Source: Acetobacteraceae bacterium
Lineage (GTDB): Bacteria > Pseudomonadota > Alphaproteobacteria > Acetobacterales > Acetobacteraceae
NCBI GenBank assembly: GCA_027487675.1
Contig: JAIYDD010000241.1
Location: 1-47,602 of the forward strand
DNA: 47,602 nucleotides
Reading direction: 5' to 3'
Shown: piece after piece, positions 25,137 to 32,830 of the stretch
Layout: each line of letters begins with the position of its first letter
Numbering within the stretch: position 1 is the stretch's first letter
Notes under the pieces: generated by a model
What the model was told of the DNA's origin: nothing
Database searches by the model: none
What the model saw: the letters and a program-made list of their open reading frames with translations, nothing else
Position numbers and translations under genes: made by a program

Positions 25137-26618
25137 TCAGGCCGGGACGGCCTTCTCCCGCTTGCGCTGCACGGATGAGGGGATGCGCAGCGCCTCCCGG
25201 TATTTCGCCACCGTCCGGCGGGCGATGTCCACACCTTCCTTCCGCAGCCGCTCGACAATCGCGTCGTCGGACAGCACGTCGTGGGCAGGCTCGGCCGCGA
25301 TCATCTCGCGGATGCGGAAGCGCACGCTTTCCGCCGAATGCGCCTCGGCGCCGCCGGTGCCGGCGATGGCGGTGGTGAAGAAATACTTCAGTTCGAAGGT
25401 GCCGCGCGGGGTGGCGATGTACTTGTTGGCGGTGACGCGGCTGATGGTGCTTTCGTGCATCGCCACCGTCTCCGCGACGTCGCGCAGGATCAGCGGGCGG
25501 AGATGCGCGACGCCGTGCCGGAAGAAGCCGTCCTGGCGGCGGACGATCTCGGCGGCGACCTTCAGGATGGTGTTGGCGCGCTGCTCCAGCGACTTCACCA
25601 GCCAGGTCGCGCTCTGCAGGCGTTCCGCCAGGAAGGCCTTGTCGTCCTTGTTCTTCGCGCCGACCACGGCGCGCGCATGGAAGCCGCGGTTGACCAGCAC
25701 GCGCGGCAGCGTCTCCGGGTTCAGCTCCACCGCCCAGCCGCCATCGGGCGTGCGGCGCATCAGCACGTCCGGCACCACCGCGGGTGCCGGCGCGGCGTCG
25801 AAGCTGGCACCCGGCTTGGGGTCGAGCCGCTTCAGCTCCGCCACCATCTCCGCCAGATCCTCGGCATCCACGGCGCAGACGCGCATCAGCGCCCGCATGT
25901 CGCGCCGCGCCAGCAGGTCGAGGTTGTCGAGCAGCGCCTCCATGCAGGGATCGAGCCGGTTGCGCTCCGCCAGCTGCACCGCCAGGCAGTCGCGCAGGTT
26001 GCGGCAGAACATGCCGACCGGATCGAGGCGGGAGAGCCGCGCGCGCACGCCGGCGACCATCGCCTCCGCGCAGCCCATGGCGGCGGCGATCGCCGCATCC
26101 TCCACCGCCAGCCGCCCGGCGGGATCGAGCAGCGCCAGCATCTGCGCCGCCACCAGCCTCTCCCGCGGGTCATGGAAGGTCAGGCGGATCTGCTCGGCGA
26201 CATGCTCGCGCAGCGAGACGCGGCCATCCGCGAGCTCGTCGATGCCCGAAAGGTCGTCGTCGAAATCCGCCCGCCCGCCGCGGCCCGCGCCATCCATGCG
26301 GAAGCCGTCGGCCTCGAAGACGTTGTCGTAGTCGGCATCGAGCGGCGCGGCATCGGCGGAGGGCATCGTCTCCGACACCGCGGCGGCGTGGGCATTGGCG
26401 GGCTCGGCGGGCGGGGCCTCGGCCGCGCGGTCCTCGGCGCCGGTGCGCGCCTCGGCCCGCTCGTCGCGTTCCAGCAGCGGGTTGCGCTCCAGCTCCTCCT
26501 CGACGAAGGCGGTGACTTCCAGGTTGGAGGATTGCAGCAGCTTGATGGCCTGCCGCAGCTGCGGCGTCATCACCAGCGACTGCGACTGGCGCATGTCGAG
26601 ACGCGGGGCGAGCGCCAT
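25137..26618 (-). CDS. rpoN: RNA polymerase sigma-54 factor
   Basis: This is a 493-aa protein. The Gln/Leu-rich region I (about residues 1-50, QSQSLVMTPQLRQAIKLLQ) binds activators and inhibits isomerisation. An acidic region II follows (about 50-130), then the core-binding domain, the helix-turn-helix and the RpoN box ARRTVAKYRE near residue 473, which reads the -24 element. The length is normal for alphaproteobacteria. It lies 51 bp after lptB in the lpt-rpoN-hpf cluster. A sigma-54-like motif ahead of lptC raises the possibility that the cluster depends partly on its own product. Confidence 0.97.
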   Translation of the reverse strand: MALAPRLDMRQSQSLVMTPQLRQAIKLLQSSNLEVTAFVEEELERNPLLERDERAEARTGAEDRAAEAPPAEPANAHAAAVSETMPSADAAPLDADYDNVFEADGFRMDGAGRGGRADFDDDLSGIDELADGRVSLREHVAEQIRLTFHDPRERLVAAQMLALLDPAGRLAVEDAAIAAAMGCAEAMVAGVRARLSRLDPVGMFCRNLRDCLAVQLAERNRLDPCMEALLDNLDLLARRDMRALMRVCAVDAEDLAEMVAELKRLDPKPGASFDAAPAPAVVPDVLMRRTPDGGWAVELNPETLPRVLVNRGFHARAVVGAKNKDDKAFLAERLQSATWLVKSLEQRANTILKVAAEIVRRQDGFFRHGVAHLRPLILRDVAETVAMHESTISRVTANKYIATPRGTFELKYFFTTAIAGTGGAEAHSAESVRFRIREMIAAEPAHDVLSDDAIVERLRKEGVDIARRTVAKYREALRIPSSVQRKREKAVPA

Positions 26619-26669
26619 CGCCGTCAGCCCGCCGACCTGTTGTTGGACCCGCCCCCGCTCCGCATCGCC

Positions 26670-27455
26670 CTACAGGGAGAACCGCTCCCCGAGATAGACG
26701 CGGCGCACGCCTTCATGCGCCACGATGTCGCGCGGGCTGCCCTCCATCAGCACCTGGCCCTCGTGCAGGATGTAGGCGCGGTCGATGATCTCCAGCGTCT
26801 CGCGCACGTTGTGGTCGGTGATCAGCACGCCGATGCCGCGGTCCTTCAGGTGCTTGACCAGGTCGCGGATCTCGCCCACCGCAATCGGGTCGATGCCGGC
26901 CAGCGGCTCGTCCAGCAGCACGTAGGAAGGCTGGGTGGCCAGCGCGCGCGCGATCTCGCAGCGCCGCCGCTCGCCGCCCGAAAGGGCCAGCGCCGGGGCG
27001 CGGCGCAGATGCGCGATGCCGAATTCGGCCAGCAGCGCGTCCAGCATCTGCTCCCGCCGGTCGCGCAGCGGCTCCACCACTTCCAGCGCGGCGCGGATGT
27101 TGTCCTCCACCGTCAGGCCCCGGAAGATCGAGGCTTCCTGCGGCAGGTAGCCGAGGCCGAGCCGCGCGCGGCGGTACATCGGCAGCCAGGTCACGTCGTG
27201 CCCGTCCATGGTCACCGTGCCCTGGTCGGGCTGCACGAGGCCGGTGATCATGTAGAAGGTCGTGGTCTTGCCCGCGCCGTTCGGGCCGAGCAGCCCGACC
27301 GCCTCGCCGCGCTTCAGGCTGAGCGAGACGCCGCGCACCACCGGCCGCTTCTTGTAGCGCTTGCCCAGGCCCTTCGCGACCAGCCCCGAATTGTCGGCCG
27401 CCAGCCGCACCGGCGGCGTGGCGCGCGGCTCCCTCGCGCTGTCGGGCGGGGTCAC
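26670..27455 (-). CDS. lptB: LPS export ABC transporter ATP-binding protein
   Basis: This is a 261-aa ATPase of the LptB2FG extractor, which moves lipopolysaccharide out of the inner membrane. It starts at GTG overlapping the lptA stop (GTGA). Walker A is LGPNGAGKTTTFYMI, the Q-loop is YLPQEASIF, the signature is LSGGERRRCEIARAL, Walker B is YVLLDEPLAGIDP, and the H-loop is ITDHNVRETLE. These are diagnostic LptB sequences. An N-terminal extension of about 25 residues before GLGKRYKKRPVV is common in this order. LptF and LptG must be encoded elsewhere. Confidence 0.96.
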   Translation of the reverse strand: MTPPDSAREPRATPPVRLAADNSGLVAKGLGKRYKKRPVVRGVSLSLKRGEAVGLLGPNGAGKTTTFYMITGLVQPDQGTVTMDGHDVTWLPMYRRARLGLGYLPQEASIFRGLTVEDNIRAALEVVEPLRDRREQMLDALLAEFGIAHLRRAPALALSGGERRRCEIARALATQPSYVLLDEPLAGIDPIAVGEIRDLVKHLKDRGIGVLITDHNVRETLEIIDRAYILHEGQVLMEGSPRDIVAHEGVRRVYLGERFSL

Positions 27456-28429
27456 CGCGGCGTCCCCTCGCGCGGCGGGGGGCTAGGCTGGCGCGGCACC
27501 GGCCGGGGCTGGCCGGCGGGCGGCACCTGCGCCTGGCCGGGCTGCGCCTGCTGCGGCACGACGAGCCCCTGCACCCGCTGCCCCGGCGCGGAGACGAGGC
27601 GCGAGACGCCGGTGCGCAGGTTCACGATGGCTTCCTGCCCGTTCAGCTGGTTGTCGCCGCGGGTGATGCGCACATCGCCGACCAGCCGCGCCATGCCGGT
27701 CGCCGGGCTGTAGCTGCCGCGGTCGCCGCGCACCACCTCGTCGGCGGTGCGGATCTCGACGGCGTCGAAGGCCTCCACGCGGTCGATGCGGCTGTTGCCG
27801 TCGGCGGCCGGCAGGCCGGGCAGCGCCGCGCCCGCCGGCGCGGCGGGGCGGGCGCCGGCGGGCGGCGCCGTCTCCAGGAAATGCGCGACCAGCGTGTCGG
27901 CGGTGATGCGCCGGTCATCGGTGGTGACCACCACCGCCGCGCCGCGCGCCACCGCCATCCGCCGCTGCGGCCAGTATTCCAGGCTGTCGCGGGCGACGAT
28001 GCGCTGGTCCGGCATCTGCAGGGACAGGCCGCGCCCGGACAGGACCATCACCGCCTGGTCGATGTCGTAGACCGCGCGTTCGCCCTCCGCCCGTTCGGTG
28101 GCGGAGGTGATGCGCACGCGGCCCTCGGCTTCCAGCCGCCAGATCTCGCTGCCGGAGACCGGGCTCGCCCCGGGCTGGGCCGCCGCCGCGGCGCCGCCGC
28201 GCGGGCGGTAGCGCGCGATCAGGCGGTCGGCGTCGATGGTCACGCCGCCGCGCACCGCGCGCGCCGCGCCGGTGGCGACCACCACCTGCTCGAACTGGCG
28301 CCATTCGATGCCGTCATTGGCGGTGATCTCGATCGGCCCGCCCTGGTTCAGGTCGAGCGTCTGCGCGCCCGCCGGCAGCGCCAGCAGCCATGCGGCCAGG
28401 GCCAGGGCCAGGGCGCCCGCGCGCCTCAC
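27452..28429 (-). CDS. lptA: LPS transport periplasmic protein LptA
   Basis: This is a 325-aa protein. The start is GTG 28429, overlapping the lptC stop (GTGA), and gives a clear signal peptide (RRAGALALALAAWLLALPAG, cleaved near AGA-Q). The mature part is an OstA-type beta-jellyroll: PIEITANDGIEWRQ, AVRGGVTIDADRLIARYR, RVRITSATERAEGERAVY, then a second set (YSPATGMARLVGDVRITRGDNQ). It forms the periplasmic bridge for LPS. It is longer than the enterobacterial protein, partly through a Pro/Gln-rich C-terminal tail of about 50 residues. Confidence 0.92.
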   Translation of the reverse strand: MRRAGALALALAAWLLALPAGAQTLDLNQGGPIEITANDGIEWRQFEQVVVATGAARAVRGGVTIDADRLIARYRPRGGAAAAAQPGASPVSGSEIWRLEAEGRVRITSATERAEGERAVYDIDQAVMVLSGRGLSLQMPDQRIVARDSLEYWPQRRMAVARGAAVVVTTDDRRITADTLVAHFLETAPPAGARPAAPAGAALPGLPAADGNSRIDRVEAFDAVEIRTADEVVRGDRGSYSPATGMARLVGDVRITRGDNQLNGQEAIVNLRTGVSRLVSAPGQRVQGLVVPQQAQPGQAQVPPAGQPRPVPRQPSPPPREGTPR

Positions 28430-29127
28430 CGCGCGCCCTCGAGCACCACGCGGGCCTTGCCGGTGAACTGCACGCGCTGGCCGCGGTCGTGCAGCCGGAA
28501 GCCTTCCGAGACGAGCGTGCCGAAGGGTCCCTGCGCCGCCACCGGCGCATCGCCCGCGGCATGCCCGCCGACGAGGTCGATCGCCGCGCTTTCCGTCATC
28601 AGCTGCGTGCCGTCGTCGTGGTGCACCGTCACCTGGCCATCCAGGTCCAGCCGGTTCGACGGCCGGTCGTAGAGGCCGTTGCGCGCCTCGACATAGATCC
28701 AGCCGCCATCGGAGAGGACGAGGTCGGCGCGCGGCACCTCGAGCCGCACGCGCTCCTCCTCGCCTGCCTGCACGGCGAGCGCGGCGGTCACCGTGTAGGG
28801 GCGGTTGTCGGCATCGATGCCCTGGTAGCGCGGCTCGACGATGCGCAGCGCCTCCGGCCGCACCTCCGCCACCCGCTTGAAGGCGACGCGGCCGCGATCG
28901 GCCGCGCTTTCGAATTCCGGCCAGAGCGCGATGCTGGCCAGCAATGCCAGCGCCGCCACCGGCAGCACGCGCTTGGCGACCGAGACGGCAAGCCGCCGCC
29001 GCGCCAGCTCCCCCGGGTTGGGCGCCTGCCGCTCGCGCGACGGCGAGGGCATGCGCCGCGTCGGACCGCGCGGCTGGCCGCCGCGGGCCGCGCCTGGCAG
29101 CACCGGAAGGGGAGGGGGCGATGTCAC
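28426..29127 (-). CDS. lptC: LPS export protein LptC
   Basis: This is a protein of about 233 aa: a short cytosolic N-terminus, one membrane helix (VLPVAALALLASIALWPEF) and a periplasmic LptC domain with RNGLYDRPSNRLDLDGQV and HDDGTQLMTESAAIDL, as in the LptC/DUF1239 family. It receives LPS from LptB2FG and hands it to LptA. The start is uncertain: GTG 29127 is given; ATG 29052 would also leave the helix intact but has no ribosome site. It is the first gene of the lptC-lptA-lptB-rpoN-hpf run, with a sigma-54-like motif about 50 nt upstream. Confidence 0.88.
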   Translation of the reverse strand: MTSPPPLPVLPGAARGGQPRGPTRRMPSPSRERQAPNPGELARRRLAVSVAKRVLPVAALALLASIALWPEFESAADRGRVAFKRVAEVRPEALRIVEPRYQGIDADNRPYTVTAALAVQAGEEERVRLEVPRADLVLSDGGWIYVEARNGLYDRPSNRLDLDGQVTVHHDDGTQLMTESAAIDLVGGHAAGDAPVAAQGPFGTLVSEGFRLHDRGQRVQFTGKARVVLEGAR

Positions 29128-29178
29128 CCACCCTGTATGGGCTCGGCCCCGCGGCGGGTCAACGCGGAGATGCATCAC

Positions 29179-29198
29179 TGGACAAGAAACGTGCCAGG
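29179..29198 (-). promoter_or_regulatory. Sigma-54-like -24/-12 element upstream of lptC
   Basis: Read on the minus strand the site is CTGGCACG, four bases, then TTGTC. The -24 box matches the YTGGCACG consensus fully; the -12 box has TTGT where TTGC is usual. It is in the intergenic gap, 51 nt before the proposed lptC start, so transcription would begin about 40 nt before the coding region. rpoN is the fourth gene downstream. Confidence 0.45.
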
Positions 29199-29350
29199 AA
29201 TGGCCGAATTGCCGCTTCTGCCTCGGGCCGATCATCAACGCATGGTTATCAGGAAGGCGGCGGCCGCCCCAGAATCGTGCGTGCCCCGCCCGCCCGGATC
29301 AATGCCGGCGCGCCCGCGCCCCGGTCACGCCCCCGACGGGCCGGCCCGTC

Positions 29351-29974
29351 TCAATGCGCGAAGAGGTCCGGGTCGTCATAGCCGAGCAGGTCGAGCTCCG
29401 CCCGCATCGGCAGGAAGCCGAAGCAGGCCTCGGCCAGATCGAGCCGCCCCTCGCGCTCGAGCAGCGCCTTCAGCCTTGCCCAGAGCGCATGCAGGTGCAG
29501 CACGTCGGACGCCGCATAGGCCAGCTGCTCCGGCGACAGTTCCGCCGCGCCCCAGTCGCTCGACTGCTGCTGCTTGGATATGTCGACCCCGAGCAGGTCC
29601 CGGCAGAGATCCTTCAGCCCGTGCCGGTCGGTGAAGGTGCGCACCAGCTTCGATGCCAGCTTGGTGCAGGCCACCGGCGCGGCGGCGACGCCCAGGCCCC
29701 GCCGCAGCGCGCCCAGGTCGAAGCGGGCGAAGTGGAAGAGCTTGAGAACGGCGCGGTCTTCCAGCAGCCGCTTCAGGTTCGGGCAATCCGCCCCCCGGCC
29801 GCCGAGCGCGGGCGGCACGATCTGCACGCAATGCGCCGTGCCGTCGCCGGCGGACAGCTGCACCAGGCAGAGCCGGTCGCGCCGGTGGTCGAGGCCCATC
29901 GTCTCGGTGTCCACTGCGACGACAGGGCCGAGGTCGAGGCCCTCGGGCAGGTCGTGGCGATGCAGCCGGATCAT
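29351..29974 (-). CDS. Ribonuclease D-like 3'-5' exonuclease
   Basis: This is a 207-aa DnaQ-fold exonuclease without the HRDC domains of full RNase D. Exo I is VVAVDTETMGL (DxE), Exo II FHFARFDLGALRRG contains the catalytic Asp, and Exo III ends in YAASDVLHLHALW (YxxxD). The start is the ATG at 29974 with an AGGG five bases upstream; a longer frame to a TTG at 30004 is less likely. In alphaproteobacteria this short RND gene often precedes the lptC-rpoN cluster, as here. It likely trims the 3' ends of structured RNA. Confidence 0.9.
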   Translation of the reverse strand: MIRLHRHDLPEGLDLGPVVAVDTETMGLDHRRDRLCLVQLSAGDGTAHCVQIVPPALGGRGADCPNLKRLLEDRAVLKLFHFARFDLGALRRGLGVAAAPVACTKLASKLVRTFTDRHGLKDLCRDLLGVDISKQQQSSDWGAAELSPEQLAYAASDVLHLHALWARLKALLEREGRLDLAEACFGFLPMRAELDLLGYDDPDLFAH

Positions 29975-30042
29975 GGCGCCCTGCTGGAAGAGGGTGGCCC
30001 CCAAGGGGTGCTCTCCCGTGCCTCGGAAACTGTTGCCGGCGA

Positions 30043-30129
30043 TGGTGCCCAGGAAAGGACTCGAACCTTCACAGCCTTGCGGCCACAGGTACCTGAAACC
30101 TGCGCGTCTACCAATTCCGCCACCTGGGC
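30043..30129 (-). tRNA. tRNA-Leu (anticodon CAG)
   Basis: The minus strand folds into a class II tRNA with acceptor arms GCCCAGG and CCTGGGC. The anticodon stem CAGGT/ACCTG carries loop TTCAGGT, and there is a long variable arm around GGCCGCAAGGCT and a T arm with GGTTCGAGTCC. Anticodon CAG reads CUG, the dominant leucine codon in this DNA. CCA is encoded. Confidence 0.97.
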
Positions 30130-30223
30130 AGGGGGCGCTTATCGCGGGAGCCGGCTTTTATGGGTGCGCGGCGGGGGCGTCAAGCGGGAGCCGCGCGGCT
30201 TTCCGAGGGGCCAAGGCAGCGCC

Positions 30224-31453
30224 TCACCGCGCATCGAGCGCGGCCAGCCGCCGCTCCTCGTCCACGATCCAGTCGCGCAGCACCGGCACGTCGTCGCGCC
30301 GTTCCGACAGCAGCAGCTGGAAGACGAAGTTCGAGCCGTTGAGGAAGCCGAGCTCCACCGAGGCGAGGTAGAAATCCCACATCCGGCAGAAGCGCTCGCC
30401 CATCATCGCGACGGCCTCGGCACGGTGCGCATCGAAGGCCTGCCGCCAGTGGCGGATGGTCCAGTGATAGTGCAGGCGCAGCGTCTCGCAATCCGCGCAC
30501 CAGGTGCCGGTGCGTTCGAGGGAGGCGAAGACCTCGGACAGGGCGGGCACATAGCCGCCGGGGAAGATGTACTTGCGGATGAAGGGCGCGGTGGTGCCGG
30601 GCGGCGACATCCGGCCGATGCAATGCACCATGGCGAAGCCGCCGGGCTTCGTCAGCGCGCGGATTTTCCGGAAGTAGGTGTCGAACTCGGCGACGCCGAT
30701 ATGCTCCATCATGCCGACCGAGACGATGCGGTCGTAGCTGCCGGTCAGGTTCCGGTAGTCCAGCTCCAGGAAGGTGACGCGGTCGGCCAGCCCCGCCTCC
30801 TCCGCCCGCCGGCGCGCGACGGCCACCTGTTCCGGCGCCAGCGTGCAGGAGGTGACGGAGACGCCGTAGTGGCGTGCGAGGAACACCGCCAGCGCGCCCC
30901 AGCCGGAGCCGATCTCGGCCACCGTCATCCCCGGCTCCAGCCGCAGCTTGGCGGCGATGTGGCGCATCTTGGCGATCTGCGCCTCCTCCAGCGTCGCCTC
31001 GGGCGTCGGGTAGTAGGCGCAGGAATAGGTCATGCTGGGGTCGAGCCAGAGCCGGTAGAAATCGGGCGGGATGTCGTAGTGCGGGCGGGTGTTCTCGGCG
31101 GCCTTGCCGAGCGGGTTGCGCTGCTGCCAGCGCCGCACCGCCCGCCAGGCCCGGCGCAGCGCCTGCTGCACGGGATGCGCCGCCAGTCCCTGGCGGTTGA
31201 CGCTGAACAGGTGCAGCAGGTCGAAGACGCGCTGCCCGCCCTCCATCGTCAGCCGGCCGTCCATATAAGCCTCGGCCGCCTTCAGTTCGGGGTTGAGGAA
31301 GATCTCCCGCTCCACCGCGGCATCGGCGAGCCGGATCGTCACCGCCGGCCCGTCCTGGCCGCTGCCGAAGCGGTGCACGCCGCCCTGGTGGTCGATCACG
31401 GTCAGGCTGCCGCGCTGCACGAAGCGGCGGAGCAGGTGCGCGAGAAGTTTCAT
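30224..31453 (-). CDS. cfa: Cyclopropane-fatty-acyl-phospholipid synthase
   Basis: This is a 409-aa SAM-dependent enzyme that adds a methylene bridge to unsaturated acyl chains of membrane phospholipids. The start is the ATG with GGAGG just upstream; the long open frame beyond it lies antisense to the next gene. The N-terminal lipid-binding region has FLNPELKAAEAYMDGRLTME. The catalytic part has HYDIPPDFYRLWLDPSMTYS, the SAM-binding EIGSGWGALAVFLA, and VGMMEHIGVAEFDTYF. The C-terminal WDFYLASVELGF is typical. The length is full. It is divergent from the NDUFA9-like gene across a 222-bp gap. Confidence 0.95.
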   Translation of the reverse strand: MKLLAHLLRRFVQRGSLTVIDHQGGVHRFGSGQDGPAVTIRLADAAVEREIFLNPELKAAEAYMDGRLTMEGGQRVFDLLHLFSVNRQGLAAHPVQQALRRAWRAVRRWQQRNPLGKAAENTRPHYDIPPDFYRLWLDPSMTYSCAYYPTPEATLEEAQIAKMRHIAAKLRLEPGMTVAEIGSGWGALAVFLARHYGVSVTSCTLAPEQVAVARRRAEEAGLADRVTFLELDYRNLTGSYDRIVSVGMMEHIGVAEFDTYFRKIRALTKPGGFAMVHCIGRMSPPGTTAPFIRKYIFPGGYVPALSEVFASLERTGTWCADCETLRLHYHWTIRHWRQAFDAHRAEAVAMMGERFCRMWDFYLASVELGFLNGSNFVFQLLLSERRDDVPVLRDWIVDEERRLAALDAR

Positions 31454-31675
31454 GGCCTCCGCCTTCGCCAGGCCCCCGGTAATGCGAGGTTGTGCGGGAT
31501 CGCGCGCCGCAGAGTGGCGGGCCCGCGGCGGCGAGGGAATCATCACAACGTGCATGGATTGCCGCCGGATCCCGTCGGGCGGGGGCGCGCACCCCTCCGG
31601 CCGGTCCGCGCCTGCCTTGGCGCGGCCGGGCCGGGCCCATATGGTCCGGCACGCTGGATCGGATGGAGCGGTGCG

Positions 31676-32629
31676 ATGCGGGGTGCGCTGGAGCGCAAGG
31701 TGGCGACGGTGTTCGGCGGCTCCGGCTTCATCGGGCGCTACGTCGTGCAGCGGCTGGCCGCGCAGGATTACGTCGTGCGCATCGCGGTGCGCGACCCGGC
31801 CGGCGCGCGCTTCCTGCAGACCCAGGGCCGGGTCGGCCAGATCGTGCCGCTCTCGGCCAGCGTCACCGACGACGCGGCCATCGCCCGCGCGGTCGAGGGC
31901 GCGGAGGTGGTGGTCAACCTGGTCGGCATCCTGTTCGAGCGCCGGGCGGGCGACTTCGCCCGCATCCAGGGGGAGGGGCCGGGCCGCGTGGCGCGCGCCG
32001 CCGCCGCGGCCGGGGCTTCGGCGATGGTGCAGCTCTCCGCCATCGGGGCGGACGCGGCCTCCCCCAGCCTCTATGCGCGGACCAAGGCGGAGGGGGAGGC
32101 AGCGGCGCTGGCGGCCTTCCCGGATGCCACCATTCTGCGCCCCTCGGTCGTCTTCGGGCCAGAGGACCAGTTCTTCAACCGCTTCGCCGGCATGGCATCC
32201 CTGCTGCCCTTCATGCCGGTGGTCTCGGGCGAGACGCGCTTCCAGCCGGTCTATGTCGGCGACGTGGCGGATGCGGTGGCGGCGGCCATCGCGGACCCCG
32301 CCGCGCGCGGCCGGACCTATGAGCTGGGCGGACCGCGGGTGATGACGATGCGCGAGGTGCTGCGCTTCATCCTGGAACAGACCCGCCGGCGCCGGCCGAT
32401 GGTCGACATGCCGATGGGGCTGATGCGATTCCAGGCCGGCCTGCTGCAGCGCCTGCCCACGCCGCCGATCACCGAGGACCAGCTGCTGCTGCTCGCCCGC
32501 GACAATGTGGTGGCCGAAGGCGCGGCGGGGCTCTCCGATCTCGGCATCGCGGCGCAAGCGGTGGAGGCGGTGGTGCCCGGCTATCTGAAGCGGTTCCGCC
32601 CGGGTGGCGGGCGGCGCGACGCCGCGTGA
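31676..32629 (+). CDS. Complex I NDUFA9-like atypical SDR (NAD-dependent epimerase/dehydratase family)
   Basis: This is a 317-aa Rossmann-fold protein. The ATG at 31676 has GGAG eight bases upstream; the very long open frame through it is not coding upstream. The cofactor loop is FGGSGFIGRYV; later segments include VVNLVGILFERRAGDF, LSAIGADAASPSLYARTKAEG and LRPSVVFGPEDQFFNRFA, matching the NDUFA9 accessory-subunit family (SDR_a5). The YxxxK pair is present as YARTK. In mitochondria NDUFA9 belongs to respiratory complex I; bacterial relatives may assist quinone or lipid metabolism. No other complex I gene is nearby. Confidence 0.9.
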   Translation: MRGALERKVATVFGGSGFIGRYVVQRLAAQDYVVRIAVRDPAGARFLQTQGRVGQIVPLSASVTDDAAIARAVEGAEVVVNLVGILFERRAGDFARIQGEGPGRVARAAAAAGASAMVQLSAIGADAASPSLYARTKAEGEAAALAAFPDATILRPSVVFGPEDQFFNRFAGMASLLPFMPVVSGETRFQPVYVGDVADAVAAAIADPAARGRTYELGGPRVMTMREVLRFILEQTRRRRPMVDMPMGLMRFQAGLLQRLPTPPITEDQLLLLARDNVVAEGAAGLSDLGIAAQAVEAVVPGYLKRFRPGGGRRDAA

Positions 32630-32630
32630 T

Positions 32631-32647
32631 AGGTCCGTATCGGACCT
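32631..32647. terminator. Short perfect hairpin after the NDUFA9-like gene
   Basis: Arms AGGTCCG and CGGACCT around TAT start two bases after the stop codon. There is no T-run, so termination would be weak; it could alternatively be an operator for the gltD promoter. Confidence 0.3.
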
Positions 32648-32690
32648 GCTTACAGGCTGGGCAGCGGAGCCCTTAACGCGGGCGACATGG

Positions 32691-32735
32691 GTTTCGGGGA
32701 ATTGGGACAGCATCGCTGTCATGAACCCCGAAAAC
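32691..32735 (+). promoter_or_regulatory. Nested stem-loop in the gltD upstream region
   Basis: An outer stem GTTTCGGGG (32691-32699) can pair with CCCCGAAAAC (32726-32735, one bulged A). Inside it is a perfect inner hairpin with arms GACAGC and GCTGTC around ATC (32706-32720), separated by small internal loops. It lies 95 nt before the gltD start. It could be a leader RNA element controlling glutamate synthase or a remnant regulatory site; it matches no riboswitch class that I recognise. Confidence 0.4.
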
Positions 32736-32830
32736 GGACTCGCAATCGTGGCGACAATGCGGTACACGCCCCGCCGCGCGCGGGCCGATCACGGCTTCGG
32801 GCGCGCGTTCCCAGGGAGTTCGCCGCCGCC

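Noticed and set aside
28841-31675. Very long open frame extending upstream of the NDUFA9-like gene
   Set aside because: It runs antisense through lptC, rnd, tRNA-Leu and cfa; only the part from ATG 31676 has a ribosome site and family motifs.
32721-32830. Possible leader peptide starting MNPENGLAIVATM before gltD
   Set aside because: The frame does not stop before gltD and overlaps it out of frame; there is no ribosome site and no run of regulatory codons.
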